The notes under the pieces were generated by a model. It saw only the letters and a list, made by a program, of their open reading frames with translations, ran no database searches and was not told where the DNA came from. Both the position numbers and the translations under genes were made by a program. Below, piece after piece: positions 1 through 6,766 of a stretch of 64,000 bases of DNA. This DNA comes from Neobacillus niacini (GTDB lineage: Bacteria > Bacillota > Bacilli > Bacillales > Cytobacillaceae), in NCBI RefSeq assembly GCF_000759675.1, contig NZ_BAWM01000011.1, positions 1 through 64,000 of the forward strand, given 5' to 3'. Every line of letters starts with the position of its first letter. The stretch's first letter is position 1.

Positions 1-333
1 AGGAAAACCGAAAAGACCAGATTTAAACGAAGCTTAAACAAAATTCAAGAAGTACTTCGTACTATCAGACATTGGCCAATAAAACACCAAGCTGAAAAGA
101 TAAATCAAATTCTTAGGGGTCATTATAATTACTACGGAATGGCTGGTAATCTTAGGTCAATAACTAAAATCTATAAAATTACGGAACGATACTGGAAGAA
201 AATGTTGAGTAGTAGAAGTCAAAAGAGCTATGTAACATGGGAAAAGTTTAATTATATTAAATTGATATTCCCTCTAGAGCGTCCTAAACTCTCAATTCCA
301 TTTTCTGAATTGAAAATGTACGCAAAACTGTGA
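1..333 (+). pseudogene. Group II intron reverse transcriptase/maturase, C-terminal part (5' end outside window)
   Basis: The frame is open from base 1 to a TGA at 331-333 and gives about 110 residues. The segment GHYNYYGMAGN, followed by a W-K-K...SRSQKSY..TW spacing, is typical of the maturase/DNA-binding end of bacterial group II intron-encoded proteins. The protein would help splicing and retrohoming of the intron that encodes it. It is followed at once by a folded domain V, as expected for an ORF carried in domain IV. Whether the whole protein is intact cannot be judged, because the N-terminal reverse-transcriptase domain lies upstream of the window. Confidence 0.85.
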
Positions 334-346
334 AGCAATTTCTGAA

Positions 347-417
347 GAGCCCGGTGCGGGAAATCCGCACGCCGGGTTCTGTGGGGGTTTGAGTCGCCAA
401 TCAGGCGACCTTTCTAC
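347..417 (+). ncRNA. Group II intron domains V and VI, intron 3' end
   Basis: Bases 347-380 fold as a classic domain V: an 8-bp outer stem (GAGCCCGG with CCGGGTTC), a two-base CG bulge and a GTGCGG/CCGCAC upper stem capped by GAAAT. A second hairpin (GTCGCC/GGCGAC at about 393-409) fits domain VI. The intron probably ends at CTAC near 417, since bacterial group II introns end in A plus a pyrimidine. The exact exon junction is inferred, not proven. Confidence 0.8.
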
Positions 418-484
418 CCGGAGGGTGGAGTCCAATTTACCGCAAGGTAGAAAGGCTCCCTTCTACTCGACTACTTTAAGATCA

Positions 485-505
485 GGTTGCTGCGGCAGCC
501 TTTTT
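485..505 (+). terminator. Rho-independent terminator after the intron
   Basis: A 6-bp stem (GGTTGC/GCAGCC, one G-U pair) with a TGCG loop is followed by TTTTT. It lies about 70 bp downstream of the inferred intron end. Confidence 0.6.
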
Positions 506-513
506 CTTATTGT

Positions 514-540
514 GCTAACGAAGCAGGTTTGTTTAACAAG
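514..540 (+). repeat. Dispersed short repeat, copy 1
   Basis: The core AACGAAGCAGGTT-GTTTAACAAG recurs nearly unchanged at 1915-1944. More diverged forms occur at 1110-1138 and 2584-2612. All copies are intergenic in this accessory patch. Function is unknown. Confidence 0.5.
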
Positions 541-608
541 CCTAATAAGAATATAATTATGATAGAAATAAAAGAACAACTTAAGTGGGTACAGTGAGGG
601 TATGTAAG

Positions 609-962
609 ATGATTTCATTTTTTTTAACTTTAAAAAGATTACTGGTGGCTGTTTTTCGAATCATGAAAGAACCATTATTTAGATCACTTCTTGCAACTTT
701 AGCACTCATAATACTTTCAGGCACAATGTTTTATAAAGGAGTAGAAGGTTGGACTTTATTTGATTCGTTTTACTTTGCTTTTACTAGTTTGATACCAACT
801 AGTGTAAGCACAGGTTTGATACCACAAACGGATTTAAGTAAGTGGTTTACTATGATTTATCTAGTTGTCGGAATGGGTGTTATGCTAATGGTGTTAATTA
901 GGGTTGGTCTTGCAGTTGCAGATTTTGAAAGGTTGGAAGAAAAAAGAGGGAATAAAAAGTAA
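609..962 (+). CDS. Small two-TM ion-channel-like membrane protein with degenerate selectivity filter
   Basis: I place the start at ATG 609, preceded by GTGAGGG at 594-600; an in-frame GTG at 585 lacks a site. The 117-aa product has a hydrophobic helix (about residues 25-42), a re-entrant pore-like segment (SFYFAFTSLIPTSVSTGLIP) and a second helix. This is the layout of bacterial Ion_trans_2 potassium channels. The usual T-V-G-Y-G-D filter is replaced by S-V-S-T-G-L, so potassium selectivity is doubtful. There is no C-terminal RCK/TrkA domain. Family assignment comes from topology and the pore region. The gene stands alone with its own terminator. Confidence 0.6.
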   Translation: MISFFLTLKRLLVAVFRIMKEPLFRSLLATLALIILSGTMFYKGVEGWTLFDSFYFAFTSLIPTSVSTGLIPQTDLSKWFTMIYLVVGMGVMLMVLIRVGLAVADFERLEEKRGNKK

Positions 963-1074
963 TAAAGGTTTTTTTCTAAATGGTGAAATAAAAAAGGCTA
1001 AGCCTTCAATGTTAGTTTTTTTCAACTATTACATTTCAATAAGAATGTGAATTTGCACTTAAAGTAAAGGGTAG

Positions 1075-1103
1075 CGATGCTTTTAGAAAGCATCGTTTTT
1101 TTT
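1075..1103 (+). terminator. Terminator downstream of the channel-like gene
   Basis: A perfect 9-bp stem (CGATGCTTT/AAAGCATCG, loop TAG) is followed by eight T residues. Confidence 0.85.
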
Positions 1104-1109
1104 GTTGTT

Positions 1110-1138
1110 CAACTAAATAAGCAGTTTAGTTTAATAAG
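1110..1138 (+). repeat. Dispersed short repeat, diverged copy
   Basis: CAACTAAATAAGCAG followed by TTTAGTTTAATAAG resembles the 514-540 and 1915-1944 elements but with several changes. Confidence 0.3.
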
Positions 1139-1187
1139 TCGAAATGATAAAATCAAATAAATAAGGGCGGATTGAGGGGCGATACAA

Positions 1188-1859
1188 ATGGATAACTGGA
1201 GAAATAATACGATTTGGTTTGAACAAATACCAGATAATCTAAAAGCTTACTTAAACTTAAAAGAAGATAAATTAAATGAGATGCAGCTTGAAAACATTGA
1301 ATATTTAACTCTTTGGCATCATAAAAAGAATAAGATGGGCAACTTTGTTGGTATTCCTGAAAATCTCCTCTATCTAGAATTAATCTGGTCCAATATACAA
1401 GATTTCCTTGGGATAGAAAAAATGAATAAATTAAAGCGTTTAGAAGTACATTATTGTACTAAATTACAAAACGATTTTGGTTTGTCTAGCTTAGCGGAAA
1501 CACTAGAACATTTACATATTAAACAATCAAAGAAATTTGTACCAAATGAAGAATTATTCTCTCTGAAAAATCTTCGGGTCCTATGCCTTAATTCTTGCGG
1601 TAATCTTGAGAATTTGAATTTTTTAAATCAATTTCCTAACCTTATTGACTTTAGATTTGTTGATACTAATGTGTTAGATGGTGACTTATCACCAATTTTA
1701 GACCATCCAACAATCCGAAGTGTAGGCTTTCTGGATAAGAGGCATTACAATATTACCGAAGATAAGATGGATGCTTTGTTAAATGATAAAAACGGTGGAG
1801 AAGAATTACAAACTGTTATCAAGTATGGAAAATATGAGACTTTTAGATATATTTACTAA
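1188..1859 (+). CDS. Leucine-rich-repeat-like hypothetical protein
   Basis: The 223-aa product is preceded by GAGGGG at a suitable distance. Several segments follow the LxxLxLxx(C/N) pattern of leucine-rich repeats, for example LLYLELIWSNIQDF, LKRLEVHYCTKLQ, LEHLHIKQSK, LRVLCLNSCGNLENL and LIDFRFVDTNV. This predicts a curved protein-binding solenoid covering about residues 45-190. No signal peptide or membrane segment is visible, so it should be cytosolic. Standalone LRR proteins next to DUF1851-like genes often sit among orphan immunity genes in Bacillus accessory DNA. That role is only a guess here. Confidence 0.6.
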   Translation: MDNWRNNTIWFEQIPDNLKAYLNLKEDKLNEMQLENIEYLTLWHHKKNKMGNFVGIPENLLYLELIWSNIQDFLGIEKMNKLKRLEVHYCTKLQNDFGLSSLAETLEHLHIKQSKKFVPNEELFSLKNLRVLCLNSCGNLENLNFLNQFPNLIDFRFVDTNVLDGDLSPILDHPTIRSVGFLDKRHYNITEDKMDALLNDKNGGEELQTVIKYGKYETFRYIY

Positions 1860-1914
1860 CTAATTGTTATTGAACGGGTGCTTTACTTTAATAAGGAGTA
1901 AGGCCTTTTTTTAT

Positions 1915-1944
1915 TCAAGTAACGAAGCAGGTTGGTTTAACAAG
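1915..1944 (+). repeat. Dispersed short repeat, copy 2
   Basis: TCAAGTAACGAAGCAGGTTGG followed by TTTAACAAG closely matches copy 1 (514-540). It lies between two small accessory genes. Confidence 0.5.
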
Positions 1945-1988
1945 AAATGGTACAATAAAAGGAATAAAATCTCTTTTGGAGGCTTTAA

Positions 1989-2444
1989 ATGTTCGATAAA
2001 TTTTGTTCAACATTTGATGTAAAATTCAAAGATTTTGATACAGAACTTAAAGAAAGTCACCTAGCTATATTGAATCAGTCGTTCGGTGCAGTAACATTTA
2101 TGAAGGCGTTTCAAGGTCAAACTTTTAAAGAAGGCTTGTATAGTGTACATAAAACAAATGAACTAGATAAGTGGAATAACATCGTATTTGAAACATTTCC
2201 ATCCTATACAAATAAAATTTTCTGCTTTTCTTACGATTGGCTAGGAAGACACTTTGCATTAGATTTTACAAGGAGAATTGAGGGTGAACCGATGATATTG
2301 ATGCTTGAACCTGGTACTGGTGAAGCACTTGAAATTCCTTCAACTTTTCTCTCTTTCCACGAAGAGGAACTTGTTAAATACCCAGATGCAGCTTTAGCAA
2401 TTGATTTTTTTATGAATGGAAAAAAGAAAATAGCCAGTCCTTAG
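1989..2444 (+). CDS. DUF1851/Tdi1-like putative immunity protein
   Basis: The 151-aa product is preceded by TTTTGGAGG. Its second half carries YDWLGRHFALDF, then LEPGTGEALEIPSTF, then FHEEELVKY. This order resembles the C-terminal domain of the DUF1851/T6SS-immunity Tdi1-like family, which is also found as standalone genes in Firmicutes. No export signal is present, so it is probably cytosolic. No cognate toxin is visible nearby, so it may be an orphan immunity gene. The assignment is by motif memory and needs a profile search. Confidence 0.5.
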   Translation: MFDKFCSTFDVKFKDFDTELKESHLAILNQSFGAVTFMKAFQGQTFKEGLYSVHKTNELDKWNNIVFETFPSYTNKIFCFSYDWLGRHFALDFTRRIEGEPMILMLEPGTGEALEIPSTFLSFHEEELVKYPDAALAIDFFMNGKKKIASP

Positions 2445-2661
2445 TACATAGCAATTGTGTTGGATACAAGGTGCTTTTGTTTTTAGGTGGTGAAGATAAG
2501 ACAAGCAACTTAGAGGTATCAGATATGGAAGTTTATTGGGGCATTTTTGGGCAATTGAAGAAGCAACTTTTTTAATTTCTTATTCAAGTAACGGGTGCTT
2601 TTGTTGAACAAGAAGTAAAAGGGTGATACATAATATAAAACGATTATGTACCAACCATTTT
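2445..2661. other. Intergenic stretch with a dispersed repeat
   Basis: No credible gene is seen. A diverged copy of the dispersed element (TCAAGTAACGGGTGCTTTTG, then TTGAACAAG) lies at 2584-2612. Confidence 0.4.
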
Positions 2662-2883
2662 TTATATGATTTCAGAAGAAGCAATAGTATTAAGTTTCTG
2701 ACCAACATAAATCAAATTGATTTTTTGGATTTGTGAGTTAGCCTTTGAGAGTTCTTGCAAGGTTAAACCATTCTCCTCTGCAATTTCACTCATTGTGTCC
2801 CCAACTTCAACTGTATACGCAAAAGTCGGATTGCCAATTAGTAATAACGTCGCTAATGTCATAGTTCCAATTAGTTTCTTAAT
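2662..2883 (-). CDS. Short secreted LysM-domain protein with non-standard start
   Basis: The mature part YTVEVGDTMSEIAEENGL...ANSQIQ..NLIYVGQKLN is one complete LysM domain, a peptidoglycan-binding fold. The first in-frame ATG (2862) would cut off the N-region of the signal peptide. Reading back to an ATT codon at 2883 gives a lysine pair, a hydrophobic core and a TFA-Y cleavage site, and places AGGAG 12 nt upstream of the ATT. The start is therefore either a rare ATT or an ATG mutated to ATT, which would make the gene poorly expressed. With a signal peptide and one LysM it would be a small cell-wall-bound protein. Confidence 0.6.
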   Translation of the reverse strand: MKKLIGTMTLATLLLIGNPTFAYTVEVGDTMSEIAEENGLTLQELSKANSQIQKINLIYVGQKLNTIASSEII

Positions 2884-3016
2884 AGGTTTTGCACGCTCCT
2901 AAATGTATTTGATTCATTCTGTTTATCTCTGAATCTTATACATTTATATCTGGCAAAACAGAAATGTAAATTTGATTAATGTTACAGTTTGATTACATAA
3001 AAAGACTAGCATAAGT

Positions 3017-3178
3017 GGACTTACACCCGTCAAGTAAACAGTTCTAAAAAAGACTATGCAGCCATCGTGATCCGATATTCAACAGGAGCACGGTGGTTTA
3101 GTCGTTTTTGGAATCTTTTATAATTGTAGTCATACATAAATGTCTCTATTGCTTGTATTAATTCTTCCTCTGTTTTAG
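3017..3178 (-). mobile_element. IS3-family insertion sequence remnant (transposase C-terminus and terminal repeat)
   Basis: On the minus strand, about 40 residues end ...YDYNYKRFQKRLNHRAPVEYR and a stop at 3054-3056. This is the usual C-terminal end of IS3-type OrfB integrases. Beyond the stop, TGGACTTACACCCGTCAAGT at about 3017-3036 looks like the element's terminal repeat. A TAA interrupts the frame at about 3180, where an unrelated sequence begins, so only the tail survives. Confidence 0.75.
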
Positions 3179-3342
3179 TTTACCTCAAGGTTCTAAATTC
3201 CCCAAAAGGGGTACACTTCTATATCGCAGAATGTAAAGTTCCTGACCCAAGGAAAAATATAATTAGTTATGATGATTTGAAAGCTTCTAGAAGTGTTCAT
3301 TACGTTTTTCCTACTAAATCATTAAAGTATTCTAAGAAGTGA
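3178..3342 (+). pseudogene. C-terminal fragment of an unrecognised gene
   Basis: The plus frame ending in TGA at 3340-3342 reads V-YLKVLNSPKGVHFYIAECKV...YVFPTKSLKYSKK. It is coherent protein sequence but lacks a start and a ribosome site. It abuts the IS3 remnant at about 3180, so the 5' part was probably lost with the insertion. I do not recognise the family. Confidence 0.4.
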
Positions 3343-3370
3343 AGATTAGCTGAACACAGAAAAAAGTAAA

Positions 3371-3404
3371 ACTCAGTAAACCTTGAGAAATAGGTTTACT
3401 GAGT
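3371..3404. terminator. 13-bp perfect inverted repeat, terminator-like on the minus strand
   Basis: ACTCAGTAAACCT and AGGTTTACTGAGT are separated by 8 nt. On the minus strand the stem is followed by TTTACTTTTTTC. No minus-strand gene clearly ends here, so it may be a relic. Confidence 0.55.
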
Positions 3405-3858
3405 AGTCGGTAATATAAAAATGAGGAGTAATAATTGATCCGTTTACATTGATAAAATTGGTCACACTTTGGTAACATACTAAAAATAATTAATGATAAA
3501 GAGAAGTAATTAAATAACATTTATTAGACCATAAACCCTTTAAAATCAAGGATTCAGAATCACTAATGAAAACTAAAAATCACTTTAAATAACACCTTCC
3601 CAATAACTTCAAAACTGCTTGAGATCTGCGTACCAGGTCTGGTGGTTTCGATTCCCACGCAGTCCCGCCAACCAAACTAAGTGATATCAAGTGTTTAAGC
3701 TGTTTTTTGTATGTATATTATAAACAGTTTATACTGTGATTTACGAGTGAAATGTCACCAGTATTTTTTCTAAAAATTAGGAAGTAATAGTGCGACTGAT
3801 TTTAGGGGTACTATTGTGTCAAATACACCAAATTATGAATGAAAGGGTGGATTTTTTT
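3405..3858. other. Gene-poor stretch with a tRNA-like segment
   Basis: No intact gene is seen apart from the tRNA-like structure at 3626-3670. A ribosome-site-like GAAAGGGTGG at about 3841-3850 precedes the recombinase remnant. Confidence 0.4.
3626..3670 (+). other. tRNA/tmRNA-like 3' end, possible attachment-site scar
   Basis: The segment contains GTGG-T-TTCGATT-CCCAC, which looks like a T-arm with one mismatched pair. It is followed by GCAGTCCCGCCA, an acceptor-strand-like end with CCA. No 5' half is present, and the spacing from T-arm to CCA is one base longer than canonical. A recombinase remnant starts about 190 bp downstream. Integrative elements often leave a 3' tRNA or tmRNA copy as an att site, and this fits that pattern. 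It is not a functional tRNA gene. Confidence 0.35.
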
Positions 3859-4130
3859 ATGCAAACAGTTAGGAAAACTCAACGAAAAGGATCAAGAAGT
3901 ACACAGAATATTAACCGCTTTAAAAAACAGAACAAAAGATGACCTTGTTTGAAATGTTTGAGTGATTTATGACTATTAAGCAGACATAGGGTTTAGCAAA
4001 TACAACAATCCAAGGTTATTATGAACACTTTCATTATCTCAATGATTACTTAGGTGGGGATGTCACTAACGATGAGGTGATAACTGAATTGTATCGAGAT
4101 TATATTGGCTATATGCTTAATGATCAGGTT
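3859..4130 (+). pseudogene. Tyrosine recombinase/integrase, N-terminal remnant
   Basis: ATG 3859 opens MQTVRKTQRKGSRSTQNINRF and hits a TGA. After a frameshift, a second frame reads TIQGYYEHFHYLNDYLGG...ITELYRDYIGYMLNDQ, interrupted by TGA and TAG. This is the SAM-like core-binding domain of XerC/phage-type tyrosine recombinases. The catalytic C-terminal domain is absent: the sequence runs straight into the 3' end of the AraC-type gene on the other strand. At least one frameshift, two in-frame stops and the truncation show it is dead. Confidence 0.75.
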
Positions 4131-5038
4131 TTTCCCAAAACCCCCTCACCAGGTAAAAGTTCCCCTGCTAACATCCTTGCCGCCCTTTCCTGCTCTGGTA
4201 GGGTTTGTGCCACACGCTTGAATTCTCCGGTTGATATCCCCATATTTTTTTTGAAAAATCTAGTAAAATATCTCTTGTCCATGCCGAGATCTTCAGCTAT
4301 CTCACTTAGAGTAATATGTTTATTGCGTTCAATTAAATCAACTGCATGTAAAATACGTAGATTTTGTAAGTATTGGTTTAGGGTGACGCCATAGAATTGA
4401 CGAGAGAGCCGATTAATATGTTGATGCGAGTAGCCTGAAGATTTTATCACTTCTGATAATTGAAGAGGTTGTGTGTAATGTTCTCTTAAAATATTAGTAA
4501 CATGATCGAGAATTGCTTTACAAGGGATAGCGTCATTTACTTTTGGAGTTTGACGGGAAAAAGAAGTTGTCTGCTTTCTTAATTCTAATAGAAATGAATA
4601 GAGTAACTTAGAAATTTCCCATAGTTCCTCGGTGCTATTAGTCTTAGCTAAAAGCCAAATTTGTTCAACTAATTTCCATAGTTGCTCAAAATGATTAAAA
4701 AGTAATAGCTCACCATTATGAAAGTTCATACTAGTAAGCATAGTTGAAACAGATGCTCCTCGAAAAGAGATCCAACCAACAATCCAAGGTTCTTCTGTTA
4801 TCGGAAAATATTCGTGTGGGACTCCTTCATAAATGATCAATGCCTGATTTTTTTTTACAACTAGGTCATTATTCTCGTTAATACGAAATCTCCCACTACC
4901 ACTAAGAGTTATGAAAACTTGAGTTGCAGAAAAACCTACAGGTCGGTGGGTCGCTCTCTGATGGTCGGAACCTACGGAATAAACTTGTAACGGGATCAAA
5001 TCCATAGAAGTAACAAAACGCATTGGTAATTCTTTCAT
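4124..5038 (-). CDS. AraC-family transcriptional regulator of the adjacent sugar operon
   Basis: I use ATG 5038 (MKELPMRF...), which has GAAAGGA just upstream; an upstream in-frame ATG (5083) has no good site and overlaps an operator-like repeat. The 304-aa product has an N-terminal cupin-like sensing domain (about 1-150, with HRPVGF..TQVFITLSG) and two C-terminal helix-turn-helix motifs (about 205-300, including LSEIAEDLGMDKRYFTRFFKK). This is the AraC/XylS layout of sugar-responsive activators. It is divergent from the binding-protein operon starting at 5405. Two long direct repeats fill the gap between them, so it likely controls that operon and itself. Confidence 0.9.
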   Translation of the reverse strand: MKELPMRFVTSMDLIPLQVYSVGSDHQRATHRPVGFSATQVFITLSGSGRFRINENNDLVVKKNQALIIYEGVPHEYFPITEEPWIVGWISFRGASVSTMLTSMNFHNGELLLFNHFEQLWKLVEQIWLLAKTNSTEELWEISKLLYSFLLELRKQTTSFSRQTPKVNDAIPCKAILDHVTNILREHYTQPLQLSEVIKSSGYSHQHINRLSRQFYGVTLNQYLQNLRILHAVDLIERNKHITLSEIAEDLGMDKRYFTRFFKKNMGISTGEFKRVAQTLPEQERAARMLAGELLPGEGVLGKT

Positions 5039-5056
5039 GAGAAATCGTCCTTTCAT

Positions 5057-5110
5057 GTTCAAATTGTCCAATTTTATGTTCAATATAGCCTCTTGATGCT
5101 TAGATTAGAT
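5057..5110. promoter_or_regulatory. Operator-like direct repeat, copy A
   Basis: The element starts GTTCAAATTGTCCAA, continues T-TTATGTTCA and extends to about 5110. It is nearly the same as copy B at 5183 and begins 19 bp upstream of the AraC start codon. TGTTCA occurs twice within it. It probably binds the AraC-type regulator and could mediate autoregulation; this is inference from position and repetition. Confidence 0.55.
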
Positions 5111-5182
5111 AAATACTATAATAATATTCATAATAATACAAATTTTACAAATAGCCAAGGTAATCTCCACTTTAGTTAACGT

Positions 5183-5236
5183 GTTCAAATTGTCCAATCT
5201 TATGTTCATTTTTGCCTTTTGTTGCATAGACAAGAT
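5183..5236. promoter_or_regulatory. Operator-like direct repeat, copy B
   Basis: This is the second copy of GTTCAAATTGTCCAA-TC-TTATGTTCA, with further matches (GCCT-TT-TGC-TAG) to about 5236. The two copies are offset by 126 bp, twelve turns of 10.5-bp DNA, so they face the same side of the helix. That arrangement would suit looping between two regulator dimers. Confidence 0.55.
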
Positions 5237-5294
5237 TAATAATATTCAATTTTTCACTTATTACCGAGGTGATCTCGAATTATTGAACAATTCT

Positions 5295-5309
5295 TTGAAA
5301 ACGCATACA
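5295..5309 (+). promoter_or_regulatory. Putative cre site (CcpA box)
   Basis: TTGAAAACGCATACA matches every fixed position of the Bacillus cre consensus WTGNAANCGNWNNCW. It lies 96 bp upstream of the binding-protein start. It would place the operon under carbon catabolite repression by CcpA. Confidence 0.55.
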
Positions 5310-5404
5310 AAAGTGGTTGGCATTTTCTTCTATTAAAGGGGTGATTAGGTAGTCTGATATTCGAGTAGTAAGTAATTATTACATTTAAATAGGGGGACAT
5401 GGAA

Positions 5405-6673
5405 ATGTTAAGAAAAGAATTCAGCTTTCTTTTAGTGTTATCATTTGTTTTTTTGATGGTTGGCTGCAGTAGTACCTCGCAGTCTAGTTCAGGTGGAAAG
5501 GATAGTGATGGAAAGGTAACGGTTACCCTTTGGTATTGGAATCGTTCGCTCGATGATAATTTATTGGCAAAAGCAAAGGAACAATTTCCAAACATAAACC
5601 TCGTAGCTCAAAAAATTGATGGTAATTCATATGAAACAAAGGTAGATGCAGCATTAGCTGCAGGTGGATCTGGGGCACCTGATATTGTTGGAATGAACGG
5701 GGCTGCTAGGTACATTCCACATGCTGATCAATTTGTAAATTTACTTGATCTAGGTGCTAGTGACATAAAAAACCAATATTTAGACTGGAAATGGAATTAT
5801 GCAGTAACACCAGATAATAAAAAGTTAATCGCATTACCAATTGATATTGGCCCAACTGCTTTATTCTATAGAGAAGATATTTTTAAGAAGGCAGGGTTAC
5901 CTACAGACCCAGCAGAAGTTTCTGCTCAACTTACTACTTGGGAAGATTACATAGAAGCTGGTGAAAAAGTAAAAGCTGCAACAGGAGTTAAGATGTTCGA
6001 TAGTATTAATAGGGTATTTACTCAATATTTAGGCCAAAGTGACAGCGTCTACTTTGATAAATCTGAAAAATTTATTGGTGATGGTGGAAATGTCAAAAAG
6101 GCCTGGGATATTGCATGGAAAGTAAATGAAAAGGGCTTAAGTGCCAATTTAGTAGATGGAACAGAATGGAATGCATCAATGAATAACGGAGAAATTGCCT
6201 CATTTATAGGTGCTGTATGGATGAAAAAAGTCTTGGAGGATGCTGCACCGGATACTGCAGGTAAATGGCGTATCGCTCGTGCACCAGGCGGAGATGGGAA
6301 TCACGGAGGGTCTTTCTTGGGGATACCAAAAAGTTCAAAACATCCGAAGGAAGCTTACAAGGTTATTAGCTGGTTGATGAACCCAAAAAATCAACTACAA
6401 TCATATAAAACAATGGATTTATTTCCATCTACACCTAGTGTTTACAGTGATCCAATAATGAGTAGTAAAGAAGAGTTTTTTGGAAATCAAAATACGACCG
6501 AAATCTTTAGTCAAGCAGCCAAAAATGTAAAACCACTTTATTTTGGTGCTAATTACGATACCGTTAATTCATTGTTCTCAGATCAATTAACGAATGTTGC
6601 AAATCAAAATCTTGATTCTGAAAAGGCTTGGAACGACGTTCAAAAACAGGTTGAAAAAAAACTTTCACGTTAA
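5405..6673 (+). CDS. ABC sugar transporter, solute-binding lipoprotein
   Basis: ATG 5405 is 8 nt from AGGGGG; ATG 5399 is too close to that site. The 422-aa product has a lipoprotein signal peptide with lipobox LMVGC, so it is anchored outside the membrane by the lipidated cysteine. The rest is a cluster-1 extracellular sugar-binding protein, with VTLWYWNRS near the mature N-terminus, PIDIGPTALFYREDIFKKAGLP in the hinge region and a C-terminal helix ending in VEKKL. It delivers substrate to the two permeases that follow. No ATPase is encoded in the cluster, so a shared MsmX-type ATPase is likely. The sugar cannot be read from the sequence. Confidence 0.9.
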   Translation: MLRKEFSFLLVLSFVFLMVGCSSTSQSSSGGKDSDGKVTVTLWYWNRSLDDNLLAKAKEQFPNINLVAQKIDGNSYETKVDAALAAGGSGAPDIVGMNGAARYIPHADQFVNLLDLGASDIKNQYLDWKWNYAVTPDNKKLIALPIDIGPTALFYREDIFKKAGLPTDPAEVSAQLTTWEDYIEAGEKVKAATGVKMFDSINRVFTQYLGQSDSVYFDKSEKFIGDGGNVKKAWDIAWKVNEKGLSANLVDGTEWNASMNNGEIASFIGAVWMKKVLEDAAPDTAGKWRIARAPGGDGNHGGSFLGIPKSSKHPKEAYKVISWLMNPKNQLQSYKTMDLFPSTPSVYSDPIMSSKEEFFGNQNTTEIFSQAAKNVKPLYFGANYDTVNSLFSDQLTNVANQNLDSEKAWNDVQKQVEKKLSR

Positions 6674-6691
6674 TCAAAACTAAAAAAGTAT

Positions 6692-6732
6692 AGTACTAGG
6701 TGAAGTGGCTATTAATGTCTGAACCTAGTACT
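6692..6732 (+). promoter_or_regulatory. Stem-loop between binding-protein and permease genes
   Basis: A perfect 10-bp stem (AGTACTAGGT/ACCTAGTACT) with a 21-nt loop and no strong T-run afterwards. Such hairpins stabilise the upstream message or partly terminate transcription, giving excess binding protein over permease. Confidence 0.5.
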
Positions 6733-6766
6733 TTCCTTGACCATATGTAAATTGAGGAGGTACTAA

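Noticed and set aside
3332..3520. 62-aa minus-strand ORF
   Set aside because: It spans a terminator-like palindrome, has no ribosome site and no recognisable motif.
3626..3670. Functional tRNA gene
   Set aside because: There is no 5' half, one T-stem pair is mismatched and the acceptor spacing is off by one.
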